Assembly: GCA_937899065.1 (NCBI GenBank)
Contig: CALBPG010000034.1
Location: 1-33,482 of the forward strand
Source: an uncultured Allomuricauda sp.
Lineage (GTDB): Bacteria > Bacteroidota > Bacteroidia > Flavobacteriales > Flavobacteriaceae
Direction of reading: 5' to 3'
DNA: 33,482 nt
The position numbers were made by a program, and so were the translations under genes. The notes beneath the pieces were generated by a model, which was not told the origin of the DNA, made no database searches, and worked only from the letters and a program-made list of their open reading frames with translations. Position 1 is the stretch's first letter. Each line of letters begins with the position of its first letter. Positions 7,010 through 15,687 of the stretch are shown here, piece by piece.

Positions 7010-7110
7010 GACAAAACCTGGGTGAAGGGGAAGAATTGGCCTTAACAGGGAAAAATCCGGCTTGAACGGAACGCCAAAAACCTAAAAGTGAAAAATCAGC
7101 CTTGAACGGA
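7010..7110. promoter_or_regulatory. 20-bp-phased operator array (LytTR-like)
   Basis: Three good units lie at 7030 (GAAGAATTGGCCTTAACAGG), 7050 (GAAAAATCCGGCTTGAACGG) and 7090 (GAAAAATCAGCCTTGAACGG), with a weak fourth at 7010 (GACAAAACCTGGGTGAAGGG). Starts are on a 20-bp grid with the 7070 slot empty. On the minus strand the core is TCCGTTCAA, which fits the published LytTR direct-repeat pattern [TA][AC][CA]GTTN[AG][TG] at eight of nine positions. The array lies between the haem-c lipoprotein (ATG 6926) and the LytTR regulator gene (ATG 7177). It is therefore a probable binding site of that regulator. Confidence 0.65.
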
Positions 7111-7176
7111 CACTACGCTGTCGGGCCAGATAACTGGGCAAATGATTATATTCGGGAAAAATTGCGTCAACCTTCC

Positions 7177-8256
7177 ATGCGAAAGGATAAACTATACTTT
7201 CTCACCTTTTTGTCTATTACCGTTATCTACGTGATTATAGCGGGAATCGCTTTACATTTCATGGTCAAGTCGAATACCCGTGCGTTGCTGGAAACGCATT
7301 TGGAATTCAGTAAAAAGGAAGCGAAGACCTTGGGCGCCATGATAGGGAACCAGCTTCGGATGGATGTGCCTCGAGACACCGTGGTCGCACAATTACAAAA
7401 TTGTATTGACGGGACCGTTTTGGAAAAGGGTTTTTTGAGCATTTTTGATTGGTCGGGTCGCATCGTGTGCCATCCTGATATTAAAATGGTAGGTCAACCC
7501 GCAGGTTCGGACAAGTCATTTGTTTCTTCGGTTTCGGATGATTTGAATGCCAATACGTTTTTGAGCTTGTTGCAAGAATATCCATCCCAAAACGAAAATG
7601 AGGAAGCTTTTGTTTCAGAAGTGATTCATCTATATCCGGTTCAGAATTCGGATTGGATTGTAGCGGCGAATGTGAATATCATCAGTTTAAATGCACAATT
7701 GGATGCTACGCGAAGGAATTTTAGGACCATTTTTTTAGTCATGGGCCTTGTGGTGATTCTGGCCTACGTACTTATTGTTCGCCTGTTGGGTAGTGCCTAC
7801 GAAAAGCGTTTGGAAATGAAAAACCAGAAGCTGGAAGACGAGGTCATCAACCTTTCGAAACTGAATCGTGCCGTTGGGGATTATCAACAAAAGGTAGAAG
7901 AGCAACCTACCCAAGAGACTAAAAAGCGAATTCTGACCTATGTCCGAAATGAATTGTTATCCATTCCCATAACCGAGATAGCTCATGTGTATACTGAAAA
8001 CACCATCACCTAAGTAATTAGGTTTGATGGGCTGCGTTCCACCACAAACTTGAGTTTGGATGAACTTTTCTCCCAATTGGATGACAGTCAGTTTTTTCGA
8101 GCGAACCGACAGTTCATCATTGCCATCTCCAGCATTGATAAAATCGTGAAATACGGAAATAACCAACTCAAGATTCTGGTCACACCGGAATCGGAGAACC
8201 ACATCATCATCAGTAAAAACCGCGCTTCAGAGTTCAAACAGTGGTTGAATCAATAA
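7177..8256 (+). pseudogene. Cache-type membrane sensor with LytTR DNA-binding domain, interrupted by in-frame TAA
   Basis: Reading through one TAA at 8011-8013 (codon 279), this is a 359-codon gene. It has TM1 (about 6-31), an extracytoplasmic Cache-like sensor (about 32-181, with FLSIFDWSGRIVCHPDIKMVG), TM2 (182-205), a coiled-coil linker (207-237) and a LytTR domain (about 249-359). The domain is cut inside its first hairpin: ENTIT, stop, VIRFDGLR, where relatives usually have an aromatic residue. The rest (LSLDELFSQLDDSQFFRANRQF) is perfectly in frame up to TAA at 8256. TAC or TAT to TAA would explain it. The ATG at 7177 is used; a TTG at 7102 lies inside the repeat array. As written, the product would stop before the DNA-contacting part and should be inactive. 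Repeats upstream suggest it controlled the divergent operon. Confidence 0.8.
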
Positions 8257-8271
8257 TGTTATTGCAAAACC

Positions 8272-9417
8272 ATGGAACTCGCGTTGGATTTTATCTTGAT
8301 AGGCGGTATCGTAGTCAACTTGTTGATTTTGGGCTTACTTTTTAAAATCAAAGACAAGCAACTACCGCACCGAATCTTGTTCGTTTTTTTCACCTTATTA
8401 TTTACAGTCTCTCTATTTGGCTACGCGCAGACGCATCAAGTGGATTGGCTCATTGTCATTTGTTGGGTTCCCGAAGAAATTGCACCTTGGTGTATCGCGC
8501 CTTTATTGCTCATCTATGTCCGGTCTATCTTTTTAAACGCTCATGGATTACTTAAAAGACATTGGTTTCATTTTATTCCAGCACTTTTATATCTACTTTT
8601 CATTGCGATTCCTTTTCTCATTTCTTGGCTACAACAAGATTTTTTGTTTGAATACTTACGATGGTTGACCGAATACGCCACCGAGGGCGTTATCATAATT
8701 CGATGTTTATATCATATTGGGTATGCCTCTTTTGCGTTGCTGCTTTTTTTTAGATACAAGCGGTTGATGAAATCCAATTTTTCGAGCCTTTCGGAGAAAG
8801 AATTTCTTTGGATTCAATACTTGTTAATTGGAACCTTGTTTGTAGTTGGTGTGGATTTGGTTACCGAAGTGCTTCACGTTAGTTTTGATATCAAATTTTT
8901 TGGTTCGGAACCATCAGGGGGTACACTGGTACTGGTGGTTATCATCTTTTTGATTCTTTACCTTGGGTATTACGGGGTGAATCAATCCCGGATATTGCTA
9001 CCACAATTTCTTCTGGTTGAGATGGCAGGAAAAAGTCCTGAAATCAAAATACCAAGCTATACGTTCACGACATCTGAAATTCAAGAATTGGAAGAAGGCC
9101 TTCAAAATCTTTTTTTACATCAGAAACCCTATCTAGATGAAGATTTGACCTTGCACAAACTGGCAACCCTTTTAGGGACAGGGGACAAGAAACTTTCCAC
9201 TTTTTTGAACCAGCATCTACAAACCACTTTTTTCGATTTAGTGAACAAAGCTCGAGTCGCTTCGGTAAAAGAAAAAATGGCTTCAGACGAATACGACCGT
9301 TACACCTTATTAGGTATCGCATATGAAAGTGGTTTCAAATCCAAGACTAGTTTCAATCGTATTTTCAAAAAAGAAACTGGTTTATCGCCATCTGCTTTTC
9401 GAAAGCGTCAAAAATAA
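8272..9417 (+). CDS. membrane-embedded AraC family transcriptional regulator
   Basis: A 381-residue protein with about seven hydrophobic helices in residues 5-245 (from FILIGGIVVNLLILGLLF to LVLVVIIFLILYLGYYGV) and a C-terminal AraC HTH at about 285-381. The HTH parts are LTLHKLATLLGTGDKKLSTF and YESGFKSKTSFNRIFKKETGLSPSAFRKR. This layout is common in Flavobacteriia, where the membrane part is thought to sense envelope or small-molecule signals. It starts 15 bp after the end of the LytTR gene in the same direction, so the two are probably co-transcribed. Both may serve the divergent redox-like operon. The signal is unknown. Confidence 0.9.
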   Translation: MELALDFILIGGIVVNLLILGLLFKIKDKQLPHRILFVFFTLLFTVSLFGYAQTHQVDWLIVICWVPEEIAPWCIAPLLLIYVRSIFLNAHGLLKRHWFHFIPALLYLLFIAIPFLISWLQQDFLFEYLRWLTEYATEGVIIIRCLYHIGYASFALLLFFRYKRLMKSNFSSLSEKEFLWIQYLLIGTLFVVGVDLVTEVLHVSFDIKFFGSEPSGGTLVLVVIIFLILYLGYYGVNQSRILLPQFLLVEMAGKSPEIKIPSYTFTTSEIQELEEGLQNLFLHQKPYLDEDLTLHKLATLLGTGDKKLSTFLNQHLQTTFFDLVNKARVASVKEKMASDEYDRYTLLGIAYESGFKSKTSFNRIFKKETGLSPSAFRKRQK

Positions 9418-9492
9418 GCGGCAATAGGTGCCAATGGAAGCATTGGAACGTTTGGCGCATGCGGCTGCCCTTCTTTTGGGGAAACCCAGGTT

Positions 9493-9888
9493 ATGAAGTA
9501 TGCCTTTTCTTTCTTTTTGTTGCTGGCCTTAGGTACCGGACATCCCAAATCAATCGACCCGATAAACAATTCCGATGCGTACACAAGTAAATTGAAGGTA
9601 GCGGTAAAAGGGAGTAATGCGGATGGTTCCATTTCAAAAGGAGGGTATGTTGTTTTGGAAATAGACGGCGAAGACGCAAAGGGAATTGCTTCATTTCGAA
9701 TCCGTATTCCATCCTTTTATATTCATCAAGAAATCAAAAGTGTCGGTAAGAAAAAGCGTTGGAAAATTCACCAAACGTTTACCGTTGACGCCATTGATGG
9801 GGAAGCTACGCCAGAAATCTACCTCACTTTAAAAAACACTGATGGTAACGTGCTTACTAAAATCTATCCGCTGACCATCCAAGAATGA
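9493..9888 (+). CDS. small secreted protein, unknown function
   Basis: 131 residues beginning MKYAFSFFLLLALGTGHPKS, a probable signal peptide with a short n-region. The rest alternates strands and charged turns (SKGGYVVLEIDGEDAKGIASF, KKRWKIHQTFTVDAIDGEAT) and looks like a single small beta-sandwich. No family was recognised. It lies 75 bp after the membrane AraC gene in the same direction and may be part of that transcript. Overlapping minus-strand frames are longer on paper than their content supports and lack a signal peptide or any domain. A periplasmic or surface location is inferred from the leader only. Confidence 0.6.
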   Translation: MKYAFSFFLLLALGTGHPKSIDPINNSDAYTSKLKVAVKGSNADGSISKGGYVVLEIDGEDAKGIASFRIRIPSFYIHQEIKSVGKKKRWKIHQTFTVDAIDGEATPEIYLTLKNTDGNVLTKIYPLTIQE

Positions 9889-10022
9889 CTGAAGCTGGTC
9901 CCCATACGCTATGAATCAACTATTTGTGACTTCATCAGACCCAAATAAATAGGTGATACGGTAAAATGTAGTTTTCCAACGCTCTTCATAAATCAAAAAA
10001 CGAAACAGTAACCATAATAAGA

Positions 10023-11579
10023 ATGAAGCATAAAAACTATTTGAACAAAATCTCTGTCATTTTCTGTTTAGGGTTGACCTTGAATATTTTGCCTTTGGGC
10101 GCACAAGTCAACTCAGGTGATTTACAAGTAGGTAAAACGCTCCCTAGGGTTTTGGGCTTGAAAGATATACATCGCTATAACCTGGTGCTTGAAAAAGGTC
10201 AGTTCGCACTGTTGGATATAAAACAGAACGGAATTGATGTTATCGTACATACGTTTTCGCCCGAGGGAAAAGAAATAGAATCTTTTGATTCGCCTAATGG
10301 AAATGACGGTCACGAGATGGTTTTGGTTGATGCAGCTGAAGAAGGGACCTACCAAATTGAGGTGAGGGCTTTGGGGGAGGATAAAAAACGTAAAAGAGGG
10401 AAGTACCAAATTCAATTGGTCAGTGTGCAAAACAACATCTCAGAACATTTGAATATTACCTTGTCGACATTATACGGTCGTGGGTTTATTACGGGTTTCG
10501 GGGTTACCATCTTAAACGAAAGAAGTTTGCTTTACCAAAGAACTCAAGGTTATGCGAATTTGGAAAAGCAGCAACCTTACACTACAAAAACGGTCCAGAA
10601 CAACGCTTCTATCTCCAAAACCATTATTGGAATATCCTTAATGCAATTAGATGCGCAGGGGAAATTCACCATGGACACACCCATCAACCAACTATTACCC
10701 TTTCCCGTAAATAACCCCCATTTTCCCAACCAACCCATTACCGTTGGTCATCTGGCCACCCATACGTCAACTATTAAGGAAGATGATTTTTATGAAGCCG
10801 CTTATTTGGTAGATGAGAATGCCTCAATCGACCAATATGTTTATCACAAAGCTTTTGCAAAAGCGTTTCGAAAAGCCCAAAAGAATGAGGCAATGCCCCT
10901 TGGAGATTTCTTGAAAGCACATTTGTCCGAAGAGGGTAAGGCCTATAAAAGAGCGAACTTTTTCAAAGAAATTCCAGGAAACAATTGGTACTACTCCAAT
11001 GTAGGGGCTGCCTTGGCCGCTTATATTGTTGAAACGGTGAGTGGCATGTCGTATGCAACATATGTAACAGAAAATATCCTTCACCCTTTGGAATTGGAAA
11101 GTGCCGGTTGGTACGGACAAGGACGTAACGATTTTGAAGTTACCCAACAGTATGATGTCAAAGGCAATCCACTTCCCAAAAAGACAATTATTACCTACCC
11201 CGATGGTGAGATATACATGAATATTTTGGACTTGAGTAAATACCTGATGACCTTTATGAACGCTAGCAAGGGATTAGATACAGGGGTCTTGAGTAGTGAT
11301 GTGCTTCAGAAAATGATGGAGGTACAACACCAACAGGTGGGTGGCCGCTTTGATGGCCGTAAAGATGGCTTTTTTTGGGAATTCCGAAGTGGGGAGGTCA
11401 TGGGGCATAGCGGTGGAGATTATGGCGTGAGTGCGCTCATGTACTTTCATCCAAAATCAGGTTTAGGATTTACCTATCTCTGTAACATGATGCCCTTGGA
11501 ATCTGATTATAGCAATGCGATGTCAAGAAGTATATGGGCTGCTGTAAAACGCTATGCGCCTTATTTTGTAGCGCCATAG
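10023..11579 (+). CDS. secreted serine hydrolase, beta-lactamase/DD-peptidase fold
   Basis: 518 residues with a signal peptide ending LPLGAQ. Residues about 35-135 resemble a bacterial pre-peptidase (PPC-like) beta-sandwich (LEKGQFALLDIKQNGIDV...AAEEGTYQIEV). Residues about 145-515 form a class C beta-lactamase-type domain with the three active-site elements: Ser196-Ile-Ser-Lys199 (SxxK), Tyr324-Ser-Asn326 (YxN) and His462-Ser-Gly464 (HxG in place of KTG). HxG is common in the esterase and peptidase members of this family, so antibiotic hydrolysis should not be assumed. It stands alone, convergent with the xylose operon, and a hairpin with a T-tract follows its stop. The substrate is unknown; a peptide or ester in the periplasm is most likely. 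Confidence 0.88.
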   Translation: MKHKNYLNKISVIFCLGLTLNILPLGAQVNSGDLQVGKTLPRVLGLKDIHRYNLVLEKGQFALLDIKQNGIDVIVHTFSPEGKEIESFDSPNGNDGHEMVLVDAAEEGTYQIEVRALGEDKKRKRGKYQIQLVSVQNNISEHLNITLSTLYGRGFITGFGVTILNERSLLYQRTQGYANLEKQQPYTTKTVQNNASISKTIIGISLMQLDAQGKFTMDTPINQLLPFPVNNPHFPNQPITVGHLATHTSTIKEDDFYEAAYLVDENASIDQYVYHKAFAKAFRKAQKNEAMPLGDFLKAHLSEEGKAYKRANFFKEIPGNNWYYSNVGAALAAYIVETVSGMSYATYVTENILHPLELESAGWYGQGRNDFEVTQQYDVKGNPLPKKTIITYPDGEIYMNILDLSKYLMTFMNASKGLDTGVLSSDVLQKMMEVQHQQVGGRFDGRKDGFFWEFRSGEVMGHSGGDYGVSALMYFHPKSGLGFTYLCNMMPLESDYSNAMSRSIWAAVKRYAPYFVAP

Positions 11580-11593
11580 CGTTAATGTCTTTT

Positions 11594-11634
11594 GCTCCAA
11601 AACGGATTGAAATACTTTGGGTTTTAGAGCTTTT
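11594..11634 (+). terminator. putative Rho-independent terminator of the serine hydrolase gene
   Basis: Arms GCTCCAAAAC (11594-11603) and GTTTTAGAGC (11621-11630) pair over nine of ten positions around a 17-base loop and are followed directly by TTTT. It begins 15 bp after the stop of the hydrolase gene, in the short space before the convergent galM stop. There is no matching T-tract in the other direction. Confidence 0.5.
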
Positions 11635-11659
11635 ACTCGCTAAATGCAGTCGCTTTATA

Positions 11660-12679
11660 TTAAGAAGAAATTAATCCAGCACTAAAATCAAATACGGTTT
11701 CATTGTGATAGGTTTCTCCTGGATGCAACACGCTGCTGGGGAAGTTCGAGTGGTTGGGAGCATCAGGGAAATTCTGCGTTTCAAAACAGATGGCGGGAAA
11801 AAGGGAATATGTGGCGTTTTGATAAAAGTCAATATCCGGAAAATGCAAAGGAGTGAACACAACCATGGACGGTTGTTTCGTGAGAACCTTCATACAGATG
11901 CCACTTTTTTTCGAAATGAGTGATGCGGAAAAAGGTTTTTGGGATAAAACATACACATCATCCAAACCTTTGGAAGGAACATGCTTTACGGGAGATTTTT
12001 GTTGAAAGTCATAATGGGTCTGCGAGCAGGGGAGAATTCTTCCCGTGGGACACTTTTTGCTATCCAATTCCAAAATCTTGTTGCTATTGATTTGCAAGAG
12101 TTGTTCGGAAACACTGCCTTCGCCGTCCAGGTTGAAGTAAGCGTGATTGGTAAGATTGAGCACCGTAGGCCGGTCCGTGGTTGCGGAATACACAATGCGC
12201 AATGCGTTGGACTCTAATAACTCATATTGGACAGTGACCGTTACGTTTCCGGGATAACCACCTTCCATATGGCCGCTTTGTAATTGCATTTTAATACTTG
12301 GACTGCGACCTTGTTTGGTTTCTATGATGTCCCAATACTTTTTGTCAAATCCTGAACTACCGCCATGTAAATGCACTTCGGATTTCGTTTCTAATTGGTA
12401 TTGTTTTCCTTTCAAAGAAAAACAACCCTTGGCAATGCGACCGGCATAGCGACCGATACTACTACCCAAATAAAAGTTGTGTTTTTGATATTCTGGATTG
12501 GCATATTCCTCGGCTGTAGGTAAACCAACAATCACGTTTATCAATTGCTCGTTTTTGTTCGGAATTTTCAATGCCATTAGGGTAGCACCATAATTGCAAA
12601 CCTCTAATTCCATTCCTTTGGAATTGACCAGTTTCACGGTTTGCATTAGCTTGCTTTCAGTTCCCACAATATTGTTCAT
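11660..12679 (-). CDS. galM: aldose 1-epimerase (mutarotase)
   Basis: 339 residues, the usual length for GalM. It interconverts the alpha and beta anomers of free sugars; in this operon that would be xylose, whose alpha-pyranose is the form used by xylose isomerase. Family elements are visible: VCNYGATLMALKIPN near the N-terminus, YAGRIAKGCF, the His in VHLHGGSSGFDKKYW, the catalytic His in LNLTNHAYFNLDG, and the catalytic Glu region ICFETQNFPDAPNH near residue 300. No signal peptide, so cytoplasmic. It is the last gene of the xylan operon, starting 9 bp after the symporter stop. Substrate specificity for xylose is inferred from context only. Confidence 0.92.
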   Translation of the reverse strand: MNNIVGTESKLMQTVKLVNSKGMELEVCNYGATLMALKIPNKNEQLINVIVGLPTAEEYANPEYQKHNFYLGSSIGRYAGRIAKGCFSLKGKQYQLETKSEVHLHGGSSGFDKKYWDIIETKQGRSPSIKMQLQSGHMEGGYPGNVTVTVQYELLESNALRIVYSATTDRPTVLNLTNHAYFNLDGEGSVSEQLLQINSNKILELDSKKCPTGRILPCSQTHYDFQQKSPVKHVPSKGLDDVYVLSQKPFSASLISKKSGICMKVLTKQPSMVVFTPLHFPDIDFYQNATYSLFPAICFETQNFPDAPNHSNFPSSVLHPGETYHNETVFDFSAGLISS

Positions 12680-12688
12680 TCTAAAAAG

Positions 12689-14356
12689 CTATCCTGTAAA
12701 ATACGTCAAAATCCCAATTACTATGACCACCAACAATATCGAAAGTACTACATCTATAGTATCATAACTTTCCTTGGCCAATTGTTTGTCATCTGCACTC
12801 AAGGTTCCAAAAGACAGGCCTTTGATAGTGGCATAGTTCGGTGGACTGGTCGCTAGGGATACCCCAATACAAAGGGCTAGGGAGAAGATGAACATAAAAA
12901 TGGCCATATGAGCAAAGTTTATCGTGGCGAACGTGTAGGCAAAGCCCGAGGCGAGTTGTTCGCCTGTCTGCCTGAAATGCTCTATGTCCGGTTGATAATA
13001 AATCTCACTACCCAATCGGGCGATAAGTAGCACCAAGCCTGTCATTAGGGTGGTAATGGCTGCTGTGGAGTTGACTCTTTTCCAAACAATTCCTAGTAAA
13101 AAAACGGTAGTTACTGGAGGTGCAATATAAGATTGCACGTTTTGCAGGTATTGGTACATTACCCCACCACCAATTTTTTCCATGATGGGAATCCAAAAAA
13201 TACCAAGAACCACAATTACCGCTGTAGCCATTTTGCCAATGCGAAGGAGTTGTTTCTCCTCTTTCTGTGGCATAATTTTTTTGTAGATATCAATCGTGAA
13301 AATGGTGGAGCAGGAGTTGAACACCGAAGCTAAGGAACTCATCAAGGCGGCAATCAAACCTCCAGCCACAAGTCCTTTTAAACCAACTGGAAGTAGTGTT
13401 TTGACCAACATGGGAAAAGCACGGTCCGCTTTTTCAACACTGAACATTTCAGGATTCTGAATCGTCAAGGCAAAAGCAATAATACCTGGAATCAGGAATA
13501 TGAAAATGGGCAACAATTTTAAGTAGGCTCCAAAAATGGCACCTCTTCGTCCAATTTTGATATTATTGGCAGCAAGGGTTCGTTGCACGATGTATTGGTC
13601 CGTGCACCAATACCAAATCCCCACAATGGTTCCCCCAATCAATAATCCAGTCCAAGGAAAATCAGGATCACTCATGGGTCGCCACATATTAAAATGTTGC
13701 GGACTCACTTCTTTGACAGTTTCTGTCATGACGGACCATCCCCCGATTTCTTGAAGCCCTAGATATGTAATAATCAAAGACCCTAAAATCAAAATGACGG
13801 TTTGTAAGGTTTCCGTGTAGATAACAGCCTTCATTCCACCAATAATGGTGTAGACACCTGTGAATAACACAATTCCGATAGCGCCACCCCAGAAGGATAC
13901 GCCAAGCAATTCGGAAACTACGATTCCACCAGCGTAAATCGTTACAGAGACCTTGGTGATAATGTATCCGACTAGCGAAAAAATGGACAAAAACCATCGG
14001 GAACGACTATCGAATCGCTTTTCAAGGAATTCGGGCATGGTAAACGCACCACTGCGGATGTAAAATGGAAGGAACAGCCATCCTAATAGCAACACAATCC
14101 AAGCGTGCAATTCATAGTGGGCCATAGGGGTTCCTGACTCGAATCCCGTACCGGCCAATCCTACAACATGCTCCGAGCCAATATTGGAGGCAAAAATGGA
14201 TGCCCCAATTACAAACCAGCCTACGTTTCTCCCAGCTAAGAAGTAATCTTCGGTATCCTTGTTTTTTTGGAGAATTACCCAAACTGCGACACCGATTAAA
14301 GCGAGGAAATAGATGCCCAGAACAATCCAATCCCCAAATTCCAAAACTGACTCCAT
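12689..14356 (-). CDS. sodium:solute symporter (SSS/SLC5 family), probable xylose transporter
   Basis: 555 residues with about 14 membrane helices, matching SGLT-type transporters. Recognisable family blocks are FLAGRNVGWFVIGASIFASNIGSEHVVGLAG in TM1-2 (read as two halves, with the SNIGSEH sugar/sodium site), YTETLQTVILILGSLI, WYWCTDQYIVQRTLAA and LMSSLASVFNSCSTIFTIDIYKK. The last carries the Ser pair of the Na2 site in this fold. It lies 3 bp after xylA and 9 bp before galM, so import of xylose or short xylo-oligosaccharides across the inner membrane is the natural reading. The exact sugar cannot be told from sequence; relatives also carry glucose, galactose or myo-inositol. Confidence 0.9.
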   Translation of the reverse strand: MESVLEFGDWIVLGIYFLALIGVAVWVILQKNKDTEDYFLAGRNVGWFVIGASIFASNIGSEHVVGLAGTGFESGTPMAHYELHAWIVLLLGWLFLPFYIRSGAFTMPEFLEKRFDSRSRWFLSIFSLVGYIITKVSVTIYAGGIVVSELLGVSFWGGAIGIVLFTGVYTIIGGMKAVIYTETLQTVILILGSLIITYLGLQEIGGWSVMTETVKEVSPQHFNMWRPMSDPDFPWTGLLIGGTIVGIWYWCTDQYIVQRTLAANNIKIGRRGAIFGAYLKLLPIFIFLIPGIIAFALTIQNPEMFSVEKADRAFPMLVKTLLPVGLKGLVAGGLIAALMSSLASVFNSCSTIFTIDIYKKIMPQKEEKQLLRIGKMATAVIVVLGIFWIPIMEKIGGGVMYQYLQNVQSYIAPPVTTVFLLGIVWKRVNSTAAITTLMTGLVLLIARLGSEIYYQPDIEHFRQTGEQLASGFAYTFATINFAHMAIFMFIFSLALCIGVSLATSPPNYATIKGLSFGTLSADDKQLAKESYDTIDVVLSILLVVIVIGILTYFTG

Positions 14357-14359
14357 AGA

Positions 14360-15679
14360 CTAAATGTATTGGTTGATGATGTTCTCGAACAACTCTTGCT
14401 TTCCACTGACCAAAGGCAATTCACCATTCTCCTTTGCAAGTGTATAGAGTTGCTCAAATCCGAGCTTGCCTTCTTCAAAGGATTTTCCGGAACCGGAATC
14501 AAAAGAAGCATAGCGTTTCTCGCGTAATACATTGTACGCTGACGAATTCAAGATTTTATCCGCTGTAAGCAATGCTCTGGCGAAAACGTCAGCTCCACCG
14601 ATATGGGCCAAAAAGATATCTTCTGTGTCTGTGGAGTTTCTTCGGATTTTAGCATCAAAGTTGATTCCACCGCCTTGAAGTCCACCGGCTTTCAAAAATA
14701 CCAGCATCGCTTCTGTAGCTTCATAAATATTGTTAGGGAATTGGTCGGTATCCCAACCGTTTTGATAATCCCCTCGGTTGGCATCGATACTACCCAACAT
14801 GCCTGTATCAGCTGCTACCTGTAACTCATGTTGGAAGGTATGCTGCGCCAAGGTGGCATGATTAACTTCGATGTTGATTTTGAAGTCTTCATCCAGTCCA
14901 TATTGCCGTAAAAAAGCAATGGAGGTAGCCGTATCAAAGTCATATTGATGCTTCATGGGTTCCATGGGCTTGGGCTCAATAAAGAAGGTGCCTTTGAAGC
15001 CTTGAGCCCTAGCATAATCTCTTGCTTTGGCCAAAAACTGGCCCATGTGGTCCTTCTCCCGCTTCATATCGGTATTGAGCAGGCTCATATATCCTTCTCT
15101 ACCACCCCAGAACACGTAGTTTTCGCCATCTAAGGCAATGGTGGCATCCAAGGCTAGTTTTACTTGTCCTGCCGCTCTTGCCAACACATTGAATTCTGGA
15201 TTCGTTGCGGCACCATTCATATAGCGTGGGTTCGAAAAACAGTTGGAGGTGCCCCAAAGCAATTTGATACCGGTTTCTGCTTGTTTTTGCTTCAAGTAGG
15301 AAACAATAGTTTGCAAACGCTCCTCGGATTCTGAAAAGGTAGCTCCTTCACGGATTAAGTCGTAATCATGAAAACAGTAATAACCAAATCCCAATTTTGA
15401 AATGAATTCGAAAGCAGCATCTGCCTTCATTTTGGCGGCTTCAACAGCATCTTCGGGAGCATCCCATGCGTATTGTTGTGTGCCGGGCCCAAAAGGGTCG
15501 GCCCCAGTACCGCAAAAGGAATGCCAATACGCCACGGCAAATTTAAAATGCTCGGCCATGGTTTTACCCGCCACAATTTGTTCTGGATTATAGTATTTAT
15601 AAGCAAGGGGATTGTCGGAAGCTTTCCCTTCGAACTGGATTTTTCCTATGGATTTGAAATATTCGGTTGTTGCTGTCAT
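14360..15679 (-). CDS. xylA: xylose isomerase
   Basis: 439 residues, the length of the Bacteroidota/class II enzymes, with no signal peptide. It converts D-xylose to D-xylulose with two divalent metal ions. The active-site set is complete: His104 and Asp107 (CFHDYD), Glu235 (IEPKPMEP), Glu271 and His274 (IEVNHA), Asp299 (SIDANRGD), Asp310 and Asp312 (NGWDTDQ) and Asp342 (NFDAK). The ATG at 15679 (MTATTEYF) is chosen by comparison with the family; a longer frame to 15721 would overlap xylB and adds 14 atypical residues. It begins 8 bp after the xylB stop and ends 3 bp before the symporter start, so the genes are co-transcribed. Confidence 0.97.
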   Translation of the reverse strand: MTATTEYFKSIGKIQFEGKASDNPLAYKYYNPEQIVAGKTMAEHFKFAVAYWHSFCGTGADPFGPGTQQYAWDAPEDAVEAAKMKADAAFEFISKLGFGYYCFHDYDLIREGATFSESEERLQTIVSYLKQKQAETGIKLLWGTSNCFSNPRYMNGAATNPEFNVLARAAGQVKLALDATIALDGENYVFWGGREGYMSLLNTDMKREKDHMGQFLAKARDYARAQGFKGTFFIEPKPMEPMKHQYDFDTATSIAFLRQYGLDEDFKINIEVNHATLAQHTFQHELQVAADTGMLGSIDANRGDYQNGWDTDQFPNNIYEATEAMLVFLKAGGLQGGGINFDAKIRRNSTDTEDIFLAHIGGADVFARALLTADKILNSSAYNVLREKRYASFDSGSGKSFEEGKLGFEQLYTLAKENGELPLVSGKQELFENIINQYI

Positions 15680-15687
15680 TTGCTTTG

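Noticed and set aside
7102..7176. A longer LytTR sensor starting at TTG 7102
   Set aside because: It would put the operator repeats inside the gene and adds a hydrophilic stretch before TM1; the ATG at 7177 places TM1 near the N-terminus as expected.
9408..9712. Minus-strand frames opposite the small secreted protein
   Set aside because: They overlap each other and the end of the AraC gene; the plus-strand frame has a signal peptide and better spacing.
10023..11579. An antibiotic-resistance beta-lactamase
   Set aside because: The third motif is HSG rather than KTG and there is an extra N-terminal domain; general serine hydrolase is the safer call.
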